A stretch of 64,000 nt of DNA from Thermococcus alcaliphilus (GTDB lineage Archaea > Methanobacteriota_B > Thermococci > Thermococcales > Thermococcaceae), in assembly GCF_024054535.1 (NCBI RefSeq), contig NZ_JAMXLV010000014.1, positions 24,722 through 88,721 of the forward strand, in the 5' to 3' direction. Position 1 is the stretch's first letter; the number at the start of each line of letters is the position of its first letter. The position numbers and the translations under genes were made by a program. This document shows, piece after piece, positions 47,135 through 55,713 of this stretch. The notes beneath the pieces were generated by a model, which was not told where the DNA came from, ran no database searches, and saw nothing but the letters and a program-made list of their open reading frames with translations.

Positions 47135-49018
47135 ATGGAAATTGCTAAATCAAGCTCCTCAATTGTTCCGAGATCACCAAATAGGAAACTCCTTATGGGA
47201 AACGAAGCAATCGCATATGGAGCACTTGAAAGCGGCATCTCTTTTGCAACCGGCTATCCTGGAACGCCGTCTACTGAGGTTATTGAAACAATAGCGAGAT
47301 TAAACCCTGAGGTCTTCGCTGAATGGGCACCAAATGAGAAAGTAGCACTTGAAGAAGCCGCGGGAGTTGCTTATACGGGTCTTAGAGCACTTGTAACGAT
47401 GAAGTGTGTTGGGCTTAACGTTGCCGCTGACCCTCTAATGAGTCTCGCCTATTCCGGGGTGGAAGGAGGGCTCGTTATTTTAGTTGCCGATGACCCTGGG
47501 CCGCATACCTCTCAAACGGAACAGGATGATAGATATTATGGAAAATTTGCCTTACTACCCGTTTTGGAGCCTGCAGATGTTCAAGAGGCTCATGATTTGA
47601 TAAAGTATGCATATGAATTGAGTGAGAAGTACAAAGTGCCAGTTATTTTTAGAACAACCACTAGAGTGAACCACACAACCGCCGATGTAGAGGTAGGAGA
47701 GTTCATTAAGCTAAACAGAGAACCGAAGTTTAAGAAAGACATTCAAAGATACGTAAGAGCTTCTATGAAGGGCAATCTTGAGAGACATAAATGGCTGAAC
47801 AAAACGCTAAAGGAAATTGAAGCTGAATTTGAGGACTTGAGATTTAACTGGATCGAAGGGGAGGGTGAAATTGGAATTATAGCTGAGGGAGCGCCCTATA
47901 ATTACGTGAAGGAAGTTGTTTCAAAGCTTGGAGAGAAATTTAAGGTTCTTAAGATATCAACTCCCCATCCCCTGCCGAGAAAACTTGTTGTTGAGTTCTT
48001 GAAAGGGGTCAAAAAAGCAATAGTTGTGGAAGATGGGGCACCGTTTTTGGAGGAGGAGGTAAAGATAGTAGCCTACGAAGAGGGGGTAAGAGTCCCTATA
48101 TATGGCAAACGCACTGGTCACCTACCTTTAGAGGGTGAACTAACCCCCAGATTAGTTAGAAATGCTCTCTTGAAACTTCTTGGTAAGGAAGGAGAAGAAT
48201 ACATAAAGCCTATAGAAGTTGAGGAAGCTGAAAACTTGGCTCCATCAAGGCCCCCTACAATGTGCCCCGGTTGTCCACATAGGGGATCCTATAGGGCGTT
48301 ACTTGATGCTCTTAGGGAATTAAAGTTCAAAAAAGATGAACTTCCAATCCACGGGGATATAGGATGTTATGCCTTATCTTTACTTCCGCCATTGGAGGCC
48401 ATATGGACTGAATACGTTATGGGTGCTAGCATAAGCCTCGCAAATGGTCAGAGCATAGCTATGGGTAAGAAAATAATAGCCACTATAGGAGATTCTACGT
48501 TTTTCCACAATGGACTGCAACCTCTTGTAGATGCAGTTTACAAAGACTTAGATGTGTTGGTGATGATACTTGATAACAGAACAACTGCAATGACCGGACA
48601 TCAACCGCATCCAGGAACTGGGGGAAGTGAGACGGGAAGAAAGTTCAACGAGATTGATATTGAAGGTCTTGTAAAAGCGCTTGGAGTAAAATACGTAAGA
48701 ACTGTTGACCCATACGACTTAAAAGCCACTAAGGAAGCCATAAAAGAGGCAATGCAAGTTAAAGGACCAGCAGTGATAATAGCAAGGAGAGAATGCATCA
48801 TTCCAGTACTTAGAAGGGGAGAGATTGGAGAAATACCGGTGACCATTGAGGAACAGTGCACAGGATGTAAAGCGTGTGCTTTATTAACTGGTTGTCCAGC
48901 ACTCGTATTTGATAGTGAAACAGGAAAGATGAAAATTGACCCCCTCATCTGCACTGGTTGTGGGCTTTGCGAGCAGCTCTGTCCCTTCGATGCGATAGTT
49001 TATCCAAGCAAGAGGTGA
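47135..49018 (+). CDS. iorA: Indolepyruvate:ferredoxin oxidoreductase alpha subunit
   Basis: The 627-residue protein has the pyruvate-type N-terminal domain (LLMGNEAIAYGALESGISFATGYPGTPSTEVIE), a central transferase domain, the thiamine pyrophosphate motif GDIGCYALSLLPP...GDSTFFHNGLQPLVDAVYKDLDVLVMILDN, and two C-terminal [4Fe-4S] motifs (CTGCKACALLTGCP and CTGCGLCEQLCP). It oxidises aryl pyruvates from aromatic amino acids and reduces ferredoxin. The partner subunit IorB, normally adjacent in Thermococcales, is not found here; the downstream genes are unrelated and on the other strand. Confidence 0.93.
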   Translation: MEIAKSSSSIVPRSPNRKLLMGNEAIAYGALESGISFATGYPGTPSTEVIETIARLNPEVFAEWAPNEKVALEEAAGVAYTGLRALVTMKCVGLNVAADPLMSLAYSGVEGGLVILVADDPGPHTSQTEQDDRYYGKFALLPVLEPADVQEAHDLIKYAYELSEKYKVPVIFRTTTRVNHTTADVEVGEFIKLNREPKFKKDIQRYVRASMKGNLERHKWLNKTLKEIEAEFEDLRFNWIEGEGEIGIIAEGAPYNYVKEVVSKLGEKFKVLKISTPHPLPRKLVVEFLKGVKKAIVVEDGAPFLEEEVKIVAYEEGVRVPIYGKRTGHLPLEGELTPRLVRNALLKLLGKEGEEYIKPIEVEEAENLAPSRPPTMCPGCPHRGSYRALLDALRELKFKKDELPIHGDIGCYALSLLPPLEAIWTEYVMGASISLANGQSIAMGKKIIATIGDSTFFHNGLQPLVDAVYKDLDVLVMILDNRTTAMTGHQPHPGTGGSETGRKFNEIDIEGLVKALGVKYVRTVDPYDLKATKEAIKEAMQVKGPAVIIARRECIIPVLRRGEIGEIPVTIEEQCTGCKACALLTGCPALVFDSETGKMKIDPLICTGCGLCEQLCPFDAIVYPSKR

Positions 49019-49020
49019 TT

Positions 49021-49278
49021 CTACCTTTTTTTATACCATTTATCATCGTAGAAGTATTTTCCATGGGCTTTTGCATATGCCTCAGAGGATTTTCTCCACA
49101 CTATAAAGCCATAAGCTGCTGCCACTATGATGAACATAAGCCCAACTTCGAGTCCATACGTTTTTATTAATCTTGCAATTCCAAGGGCAGGTATTGCAAA
49201 AAGGCCGATAATAACTACTGCCATTATTCCAAGAAGGATTTTGTATCCATATCTTTCCATAAAGAGGTCAAAATCCAT
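49021..49278 (-). CDS. Two-helix membrane protein, paralogue 1
   Basis: The 85-residue protein begins MDFDLFMERYGYKILLGIM, has two membrane helices (about 13-35 and 43-62) and ends with a basic/aromatic tail (YFYDDKWYKKR). GAGGTGAG precedes the ATG. It directly follows its paralogue at 49284-49541 and is read from the same promoter. The function is unknown. Confidence 0.65.
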   Translation of the reverse strand: MDFDLFMERYGYKILLGIMAVVIIGLFAIPALGIARLIKTYGLEVGLMFIIVAAAYGFIVWRKSSEAYAKAHGKYFYDDKWYKKR

Positions 49279-49283
49279 TTATC

Positions 49284-49541
49284 TCACCTCTTCCACCGGT
49301 ACCAATATCTGCCAAAAACTCCACTTACAGTTGGCCGGGTCTTATACACAATTCCTCCAATGGATATTCCTAGGAATATTATGAATAGCAGTATCTGGGC
49401 AGCCTCGGAGAATCTTCCTTTTAATAAATCCGGCAATGCGGGTACAATTAACACTGCTCCAGCTACTAAGAAAGCAACTCCAAACATTATTCCGAGAAGG
49501 ATCTTGTATCCATATTTTTCCATGAATAATTCGAAGTCCAT
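49284..49541 (-). CDS. Two-helix membrane protein, paralogue 2
   Basis: The 85-residue protein begins MDFELFMEKYGYKILLGIM and has two membrane helices (about 13-38 and 49-68), then FGRYWYRWKR. The first 19 residues match paralogue 1 with only Asp/Glu and Arg/Lys exchanges, while the rest has diverged. A longer frame from 49568 lacks a start with a ribosome site. A TTATTTAAAG box is near 49574-49583 on this strand. The function is unknown. Confidence 0.65.
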   Translation of the reverse strand: MDFELFMEKYGYKILLGIMFGVAFLVAGAVLIVPALPDLLKGRFSEAAQILLFIIFLGISIGGIVYKTRPTVSGVFGRYWYRWKR

Positions 49542-49612
49542 GGGGTTTCCCCATTTTAATCTTAACACTCAACTTTAAATAATTTACTTGATTATTATCA
49601 ACGGTGTGAAAG

Positions 49613-49900
49613 ATGAAGATAAAAGAACTGTTGGAGTTAGTCGATGAGGCGATAGCGAATGTAAAGATAGCTATAGTCAGCAACAAGCAGAGGATTTTTG
49701 AGAGCCCCCACACTTCTTGGGAGTTCACCAAGAGGTCTCTTGAGCTGGAGGATGAGCTGGATAGATTAAACAAAATAAAGGATTACTTATCCTCATTTGA
49801 ACCGGATGAAGATGCTGAGAAGAAATTTTCAAAGGAAGAACTGGAAGAGTTGTTGGAATACTTGACACTTTTAAGGGAGATGAGGACTCATGAATTTTAA
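49613..49900 (+). CDS. Small helical hypothetical protein
   Basis: The 95-residue acidic protein is probably all helical (KELLELVDEAIANVKIAIVSNKQRIF, FTKRSLELEDELDRLNKIKDYLSSF, KEELEELLEYLTLLREMR). It starts behind GGTGTGAAAG and overlaps the MazG-YbaK gene by 11 bases, so the two products are likely made together. I do not recognise a family. Confidence 0.6.
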   Translation: MKIKELLELVDEAIANVKIAIVSNKQRIFESPHTSWEFTKRSLELEDELDRLNKIKDYLSSFEPDEDAEKKFSKEELEELLEYLTLLREMRTHEF

Positions 49901-50642
49901 AGAAATTGAGGAAAAAGCTGTGAGATTTAGGGATGAACGCCTTTGGAAAAAGTATCATACTCCGAAAAATCTTGCAATTTCTCTAGTTGTTGAAGTTGGA
50001 GAGCTCTTAGAGCACTTCCAATGGGAAACCGACGAAGAGATACTTCAAAGCACTAAAGACCCAAAGAAGAAAGAGAAAATCGCTGATGAGATTGCCGATA
50101 TAATAATATACCTCACTCTTCTCGCACATGAGCTCAATATTGACTTGGATAAAGCGGTTGAAAGAAAACTAAAAAAGAACGAAGAGAAATACCCTGCAAA
50201 AGTAATAAGGGTAGAAGAGATTGTTAAAGAGCTTGGAGGAGAGATTATAGAGCCGAAAGGAGAAGTAAAAACCGTGGAACAGGTTGTCAAACTCTTGGGT
50301 ATAGATCCAGAGAACATTATCAAGTCTCTCGTTTTCATTGTAAATGAAAGCGAACCCATTTTGGTCATAGTCGATGGAAAATCGAAGGTAAGCTTGGAGA
50401 AGCTGAGAAAGATTTTTGGAAACGTCAGAATGGCAAGTCCAAAGGAAGTAGAAAAGATAACTGGCTATAAAATCGGTGAAGTTCCTCCAGTGGGAGTCCC
50501 TATAAAGACTGTGGTGGATAGGAGAGTTATTGAGAAGGAATTTGTAATCGGCGGAGGAGGAAGAATAGACAGGTTAAGCAAGTTGAATCCAAAGAAAATC
50601 GTGGAATTTCAAAAGGCTGAAGTTTTAGATGTGAGTGAATAA
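49890..50642 (+). CDS. MazG-like nucleotide pyrophosphohydrolase fused to YbaK-type aa-tRNA deacylase
   Basis: The 250-residue protein has two domains. Residues 1-107 match the RS21-C6/dCTPase-like MazG fold with the metal-binding pattern EVGELLEHFQWE and DEIADIIIYLTLLAHEL. Residues about 108-245 match YbaK/ProX aminoacyl-tRNA editing domains (VKTVEQVVKLLGIDPENIIKSLVF, GYKIGEVPPVGVP, VIGGGGRIDRLSKL). It could cleanse odd nucleotides and misacylated tRNA in one polypeptide. The frame is continuous across the junction, so it is a real fusion and not two genes. Confidence 0.8.
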   Translation: MNFKEIEEKAVRFRDERLWKKYHTPKNLAISLVVEVGELLEHFQWETDEEILQSTKDPKKKEKIADEIADIIIYLTLLAHELNIDLDKAVERKLKKNEEKYPAKVIRVEEIVKELGGEIIEPKGEVKTVEQVVKLLGIDPENIIKSLVFIVNESEPILVIVDGKSKVSLEKLRKIFGNVRMASPKEVEKITGYKIGEVPPVGVPIKTVVDRRVIEKEFVIGGGGRIDRLSKLNPKKIVEFQKAEVLDVSE

Positions 50643-51077
50643 CCTCTTCAGGATTTCTTTTTCTTCAAACGTGAGCCTGTTTTTGACCCATTTTTCCTTT
50701 AGGCTTAAATTTTCATCTTCAACGTCCAAAACTGCCTTTCTTATGCCTCCCCGTGGAAAATTGGTATCTCCTTTATACCTCGGTATCACATGGACATGAA
50801 TGTGAGCCACCGTTTGACCTGCTGCTTCTCCAAGGTTTATCCCAACGTTGAAGCCGTCCGGCTTTAGAGCTTCACTTAGCTTTTCAATTGCCAGCTCCAC
50901 TCCTTTCATTATGGCTTGCTTCTCTTCTTCTTTAAGTTCCCGCCAGTCTTCAATATGCCTTTTTGGAACTATAAGGAGATGTCCCTTATTTGCGGGAAAA
51001 GAGTCTATGAGAATCCTTATATTCTCGTTTTCATAGAGCAAAACTTCTTCAGGTGGCTTGCAGAATGGACAGTCCAT
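50625..51077 (-). CDS. HIT-family nucleotide hydrolase
   Basis: The 150-residue protein has an N-terminal CPFC zinc half-motif, NKGHLLIVPKRHIEDWREL and the histidine triad HIHVHVIPRYKGD (about residues 95-107). HIT proteins hydrolyse or transfer nucleoside monophosphates. GAGGTGA precedes the ATG at 51077. Its 3' end overlaps the fusion gene by 18 bases. Confidence 0.85.
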   Translation of the reverse strand: MDCPFCKPPEEVLLYENENIRILIDSFPANKGHLLIVPKRHIEDWRELKEEEKQAIMKGVELAIEKLSEALKPDGFNVGINLGEAAGQTVAHIHVHVIPRYKGDTNFPRGGIRKAVLDVEDENLSLKEKWVKNRLTFEEKEILKRLFTHI

Positions 51078-51121
51078 ATTTTCACCTCAACGTTATAAGG
51101 AAAAAAGAATTAAAAATTTGT

Positions 51122-51179
51122 GGCAGATGATGAGCTTGGCCGCTTCCGAGAGATGAGGACAAATCTCGGTGCTGATGCC
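51122..51179 (+). ncRNA. C/D box guide sRNA (dual 2'-O-methylation guide)
   Basis: A canonical 58-base archaeal C/D RNA: terminal stem GGCA/TGCC, C box ATGATGA (51127-51133), 12-base guide GCTTGGCCGCTT, D' box CCGA (51146-51149), 3-base spacer, C' box ATGAGGA (51153-51159), 12-base guide CAAATCTCGGTG, D box CTGA (51172-51175). Both guides have the archaeal 12-base length. Predicted targets are AAGCGGCCAAGC and CACCGAGATTTG, with methylation at the fifth base (G) of each by the N+5 rule. A TTATAA box at 51093-51098 is placed 26 bases before the RNA. It ends where the glgA stop codon begins. Confidence 0.85.
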
Positions 51180-52547
51180 CTACTTCAGGAACTCGACTGC
51201 TTTGTCTATGTCATTCTTATATGCCCTCATGTACCTTCTGCAGGCATTTTCCCATGTAAAGACATTGGTTCTTTTCTTTCCATTCTGGCGCATTTTTTCA
51301 ATTATCTGGGGACTCTCTTCTCTGAGCTTAGCCATCCTGAGAATTGCCTGGGCAAGGGCATTTGGATCTCTTGGAGGAACAAGTAATCCGGTAGCGTTTT
51401 CTTCGTCTTCATCCAAGCTTATTATAGTGTCCTTTATTCCACCAACAGCTGATCCAATGGGAATTGCTCCTAGGCACATGGCCTCCATCTGAACTAAGCC
51501 AAAGGGCTCAAAGTAGGAAGGCACTATAACAAAATCAACACTGCCGTAGAGCTCCCTTGTGAACTCTCTTTTCAGCATTTGAGTAAGTACTTTAACGTTT
51601 TCTGGATATTTTGCTCCTAATGAATGAGCCCAGCTTTCAAGCTCGGGATCTCCTTTCCCAATGATTAGGAAGCGCATTTTCGAAAACTCAGAAGGATAAC
51701 TTTGAGCAATAAGTTCAATGGCTCTTAAAAGTGTGTCAACACCCTTCTGTCCTCTGTCGAATCTACCAATGAACATGAAGGCAATTCCATCGCTCAGTCC
51801 TAAGCCCTCAAGGATCTTTCTTCTCCTCTCTTCTCTCGGCAGCTCTTTGTTTTCCAGTAATTCCTCGTTCCAGAAGTCGCATGCTATCCCATTGTATACA
51901 TAAGTGGCCTTTCCTTCAAAGTTCTTGTAAAAGCCCCACTCTTCCCAGAGATAGCTTTTGCTTACGGTCGTCACTACATCGGCTATATAAGCACCCACGT
52001 ACTCTGGGTCTATATCGGGGTAAGGGGCTAACTCACCGAGATGGGCTTCGTGGAAGTAATGAGCCGGAACCTTGGATTTGTTGAGCCTGTGAATTGTAAA
52101 GACTGCTGGAATCTGGAAGTACTTTTTAATTAAAGCTCCAGCAAAGACTGTATGCCAGTCATGGAAATGCAATACATCTGGTTTTCCTTCATTCTCTATC
52201 AAATAGTTCAGCAAACCAACACTTGCCTTTCCAAACTGCACGGCTTTGCCAAGCATTCCCTCCCATCCGGGTCCATAGACGTCTTTGTTGTCAAGCAAGT
52301 TGCTGCTTAGAGCGAATACTCTAACGCCGTTTTGAACCCTTTCGTATATGGTTACCTTTTCTTTGCCACCATAGACATTGATATCAAATTCGAGGAGTTT
52401 TTTCCCCTCGATATGACCGTGAGAAGGCGTAAAGACCCAGACTTCGTTGTTAAGCTTTGCTAAAGTTTCTGCAATGCTCGTGATAGCTTCCGCAAGCCCC
52501 CCAACTTTTACTGGCAAGTACTCAAATCCAAGCATTAGTATTTTCAC
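51180..52547 (-). CDS. glgA: Glycogen synthase (archaeal GT5 type)
   Basis: The 455-residue protein begins MKILMLGFEYLPVKVGGLAEAITSIAE, with the KVGGLAE sugar-nucleotide loop, DVLHFHDWHTVFAGA, FIGRFDRGQKGVDTLLRAIE and the C-terminal EPFGLVQMEAMCLGAIPIGSAVGGIKDT (catalytic glutamates). It is the short archaeal form that uses ADP- or UDP-glucose. It starts 19 bases after the stop of the TrmBL1/Tgr-type regulator and is in its transcript, linking glycogen storage to maltodextrin regulation. Confidence 0.9.
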   Translation of the reverse strand: MKILMLGFEYLPVKVGGLAEAITSIAETLAKLNNEVWVFTPSHGHIEGKKLLEFDINVYGGKEKVTIYERVQNGVRVFALSSNLLDNKDVYGPGWEGMLGKAVQFGKASVGLLNYLIENEGKPDVLHFHDWHTVFAGALIKKYFQIPAVFTIHRLNKSKVPAHYFHEAHLGELAPYPDIDPEYVGAYIADVVTTVSKSYLWEEWGFYKNFEGKATYVYNGIACDFWNEELLENKELPREERRRKILEGLGLSDGIAFMFIGRFDRGQKGVDTLLRAIELIAQSYPSEFSKMRFLIIGKGDPELESWAHSLGAKYPENVKVLTQMLKREFTRELYGSVDFVIVPSYFEPFGLVQMEAMCLGAIPIGSAVGGIKDTIISLDEDEENATGLLVPPRDPNALAQAILRMAKLREESPQIIEKMRQNGKKRTNVFTWENACRRYMRAYKNDIDKAVEFLK

Positions 52548-52566
52548 ATTGATTCCCCCATTCCTT

Positions 52567-53592
52567 TTATTCTAACAAAATGAACTTCTCTCCTTCAACG
52601 TCTTCAAAGTAGCTTCCTAGTCCTCCAACTTTCCACTCTTTTCCTTTTTCATCTCTGATAGTTATATTGGCCGTGAGAGATGTGTACTCATATTCAACAA
52701 CCTGCCCTTTTATCGTTGCTTCCTCTCTGGTATCAACAAAATGTCCTATGACTTCTATCTTTCTTGGTAGCCCTGCTTGTTTGAGAATCGTTATGAGTGT
52801 TCTTATATTAGCAATTTCAAAGGGCTTCTTGAGTTTTTCATATTCAACAGGCTTTATGACTTCACTGTTGTCAAAGTACATTGTGTAGAACCAGTGCATA
52901 TAGTTCTGGATTAACTTTGGAGATTTGCCCCAGAAGGAATAGAATTTTTCTCTTCTCCTATCCTTTGGGAGGGCTCCAAAAAAGAGCGCGTAGTCTACAT
53001 CTCCTATAATCCAGGTTGCCATTAGCCACGGAGCCCCCCCACTTTTAGCTAAAATCACGTTCTCCTTGTTAAGCCACTCAGGAATTTCTTCAAAGTTGCT
53101 TACAATTACAAATATGACATCCTTTCTCTTTTTAATTTCATCTTTGAGCAATCGTAAAAACTCAAAAGGGGTGTTTATCAATACTTCCCTTCTTGCGCTT
53201 CTTATTATGTACTCCGCCCTCTCCAAAGTGTTTTCGAACCCATGGATTGTCCATATCTCTGGTATGTCCTCTCCATGTACGGATTTATAGAGTTCAAGGA
53301 GGGCATTTTTTACGGCTTCTATATCGCTTAGAAGCTCTTCTTTGAGTCTTTCGAAAACTATTTCCGGATTCACGGGCTTGTACATCCTCGGGGTTCCGTG
53401 CATGATGTCCACGAATCCCTTTCTATGAAGAGAGCTCAACACGTCGTATATCCTCGTGTGAGGGATTCCGCTTTCCTTTGTAAGGTCTGTAGCTTTGCTG
53501 GTTCCAAGTTTTAGAAGAGTTATATATGCCAAGCTTTCGTATTTTGTTAAACCGAGCTTTTGAAGCATTTTAATTATCTCCTCTTCTCTCAT
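52567..53592 (-). CDS. trmBL1: TrmB-family sugar regulator, TrmBL1/Tgr type
   Basis: The 341-residue protein has a TrmB winged helix (LQKLGLTKYESLAYITLLKLGTSKATDLTKESGIPHTRIYDVLSSLHRKGFV, residues about 9-60), a helical linker and a C-terminal sugar-binding domain (about 110-341; FENTLERAEYIIRSARREVLINTPFEFL). It closely follows the Thermococcales glycolytic regulator Tgr/TrmBL1, which binds TATCAC-N5-GTGATA, represses sugar-uptake and glycolytic genes and activates gluconeogenic ones. AGGAGG precedes ATG 53592. It is divergent from the maltodextrin cluster that it very probably controls; assignment within the TrmB family is by remembered similarity. Confidence 0.85.
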   Translation of the reverse strand: MREEEIIKMLQKLGLTKYESLAYITLLKLGTSKATDLTKESGIPHTRIYDVLSSLHRKGFVDIMHGTPRMYKPVNPEIVFERLKEELLSDIEAVKNALLELYKSVHGEDIPEIWTIHGFENTLERAEYIIRSARREVLINTPFEFLRLLKDEIKKRKDVIFVIVSNFEEIPEWLNKENVILAKSGGAPWLMATWIIGDVDYALFFGALPKDRRREKFYSFWGKSPKLIQNYMHWFYTMYFDNSEVIKPVEYEKLKKPFEIANIRTLITILKQAGLPRKIEVIGHFVDTREEATIKGQVVEYEYTSLTANITIRDEKGKEWKVGGLGSYFEDVEGEKFILLE

Positions 53593-53630
53593 TTTTTCTC
53601 CTCCTAAAGATTTTTAATATTCACTTTCGA

Positions 53631-53653
53631 CAATTTAAACATCAAAGGTGATA
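53631..53653. promoter_or_regulatory. Divergent promoter region with half-conserved glycolytic motif
   Basis: A palindromic AATTTAAA box (53631-53638) lies between the divergent regulator and GH13 genes at distances that suit either direction. Overlapping it, AAACAT-N5-GTGATA (53637-53653) has one perfect half (GTGATA) of the regulator's 17-bp motif and a poor other half. It may give weak autoregulation. Confidence 0.4.
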
Positions 53654-53676
53654 CATAATCATTAGAGGTGTTTAAC

Positions 53677-55644
53677 ATGTATAAAATTTTCGGATTTAAA
53701 GACAATGACTACCTTGGAAAGGTTGGAATCACAGAGTTCTCCATACCCAAACGCGGATCCTATGCTTACCTTTTAGGAAATTTCAATGCATTTAATGAAG
53801 GAAGCTTTAGAATGAAAGAAAAGGGAGATAGATGGTATATAAAGGTAGAGCTTCCTGAGGGAGTTTGGTATTATGCATTTTCGGTTGATGGGAATTTAAC
53901 ATTAGATTTTGAAAATAATGAAAAAACTGTGTATAGAAGGCTTTCATATAAATTTGAAAAAACTGTTAATGTTGCTAAAATCTTCTCGGGAGAGAAATTT
54001 TACCATTATCCCTCTTTGGTCTATGCTTATTCTTTGGGAGACTCAACATACATTCGCTTTAGAGCCATGAAGGGAGTGGCTAAAAGAGTGTTTTTAATTT
54101 CAGACCAAAAATATGAAATGAGAAAAAAAGCACAAGATGAACTCTTTGAGTATTTTGAAGCAGTTCTACCCAGAAAAGAAGGACTTGAGTATTATTTTGA
54201 GATTCATGAAGCAGATGAAATTATTGATTATGGAGACTTTAAGGTAGATTTTAACGAGCAGAAGGAAAGGTTTAAGCCACCTGCATGGATCTTTGAGAGA
54301 GTCTTTTATCAAATAATGCCCGATCGCTTTGCTAATGGGAATCCAGAGAATGACTCGCATAATTGTATAGAGTTTAAAACTACCACTCACCACGGCGGTG
54401 ATCTTGAGGGCATTATAGAGAAACTTAACTACATTGAGGAACTCGGTGTTAATGCACTTTACCTAACCCCGATCTTCGAGTCAATGACATATCACGGGTA
54501 TGACATAGTGGACTACTATCATGTTGCTCGGAAATTCGGGGGAGATGAAGCTTTTGAAAAATTAGTGCAAAAGCTGAAGAAACGGGATATAAAGCTTATT
54601 TTAGATGGAGTTTTTCATCATACTAGCTTTTTTCATCCCTACTTTCAAGATGTAGTGAAAAATGGGAAAAACAGTAAGTACAAAGATTTTTATCGTATAA
54701 TCAGTTTTCCAGTTGTTCCAGAGGAGTTTTTCGAGATTTTAAACTCGAAACTCCCATGGGATGAAAAATATAGGCGGCTTAAATCCCTTAAATGGAACTA
54801 CGAGAGCTTTTATTCTGTATGGCTAATGCCTCGTTTAAACCACGACAGCAAAGGAGTAAGAGAATTCATTAGGAATATAGTGGAGTACTGGATCAAGAAA
54901 GGCGCCGATGGCTGGAGGTTGGATGTTGCTCATGGAGTTCCACCTGAAGTATGGGAAGAAATTAAAGAAAAGTTGCCCAATAATGTGTATCTAGTTGGAG
55001 AAGTGATGGACGATGCTAGGTTGTGGATATTCAACAAGTTCCATGGAACCATGAACTATCCATTGTATGAGGCAATTTTGAGATTTTTTGTGACAAGGGA
55101 AATAAACGCAGAGCAGTTCTTGAACTGGCTTGAGCTTTTAAGCTTTTACTACGGCCCTGCCGAGTACGTGATGTACAATTTCTTAGATAACCATGATGTG
55201 GATAGAATGCTTAGCCTGCTCGGAGACAAGAGAAAATATCTCTGCGCCTTGGTTTTTCTTTTCACGTACAAGGGGGTTCCGTCTATTTACTATGGTGATG
55301 AAATTGGGATGAGAAATATAGAGGCCCCCTTTATGGAGCGTTCAAGGGTACCTATGGAATGGAACAAGGAAAAATGGGACTGGGAAGTATTATCCCTCAT
55401 GAAAAAGCTTATACAGTTGAGAAAGGGCAGTAAGGCACTACAGGTTGGGGCATTTAAACCTATAGAATTTCGGGAAGGGCTGTTACTTTATGAACGAATA
55501 CATGGAGAAGAGAGGCTTTTAATCGGAATAAACTATTCAGAAAACACTGTTCCTATTAAAAAACCGCCTGATGAACTGTTATTGGGAGACTTAGAGGACT
55601 CTGTCCTAAAACCATTTTCATTTTTTGTTGGTCGTCTCTCTTGA
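53677..55644 (+). CDS. GH13 cyclomaltodextrinase/neopullulanase-type enzyme
   Basis: The 655-residue protein has no signal peptide. Two N-terminal beta-type regions (about 1-190) precede a GH13 barrel with the four conserved regions: DGVFHHTS, GWRLDVAHG (nucleophile Asp), LVGEVMDD (acid/base Glu) and FLDNHDVDRM. It matches the intracellular archaeal cyclomaltodextrinase-like enzymes found beside the maltodextrin transporter in Thermococcus and Pyrococcus, which cut imported linear and cyclic maltodextrins. ATG 53677 follows GAGGTG; GTG 53668 is in frame but less likely. Confidence 0.85.
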   Translation: MYKIFGFKDNDYLGKVGITEFSIPKRGSYAYLLGNFNAFNEGSFRMKEKGDRWYIKVELPEGVWYYAFSVDGNLTLDFENNEKTVYRRLSYKFEKTVNVAKIFSGEKFYHYPSLVYAYSLGDSTYIRFRAMKGVAKRVFLISDQKYEMRKKAQDELFEYFEAVLPRKEGLEYYFEIHEADEIIDYGDFKVDFNEQKERFKPPAWIFERVFYQIMPDRFANGNPENDSHNCIEFKTTTHHGGDLEGIIEKLNYIEELGVNALYLTPIFESMTYHGYDIVDYYHVARKFGGDEAFEKLVQKLKKRDIKLILDGVFHHTSFFHPYFQDVVKNGKNSKYKDFYRIISFPVVPEEFFEILNSKLPWDEKYRRLKSLKWNYESFYSVWLMPRLNHDSKGVREFIRNIVEYWIKKGADGWRLDVAHGVPPEVWEEIKEKLPNNVYLVGEVMDDARLWIFNKFHGTMNYPLYEAILRFFVTREINAEQFLNWLELLSFYYGPAEYVMYNFLDNHDVDRMLSLLGDKRKYLCALVFLFTYKGVPSIYYGDEIGMRNIEAPFMERSRVPMEWNKEKWDWEVLSLMKKLIQLRKGSKALQVGAFKPIEFREGLLLYERIHGEERLLIGINYSENTVPIKKPPDELLLGDLEDSVLKPFSFFVGRLS

Positions 55645-55713
55645 GAATTCCAAATTTTTTCATTGGTGTCTCATTCAGAACACCTGTCATTGTATGGGCA
55701 TCAAAGCGTAAGG

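Noticed and set aside
49342..49773. 143-codon minus-strand ORF spanning the divergent promoter region at 49.5-49.6 kb
   Set aside because: It crosses the promoter of both neighbours, is rich in low-complexity Ser and overlaps a better supported membrane-protein gene.
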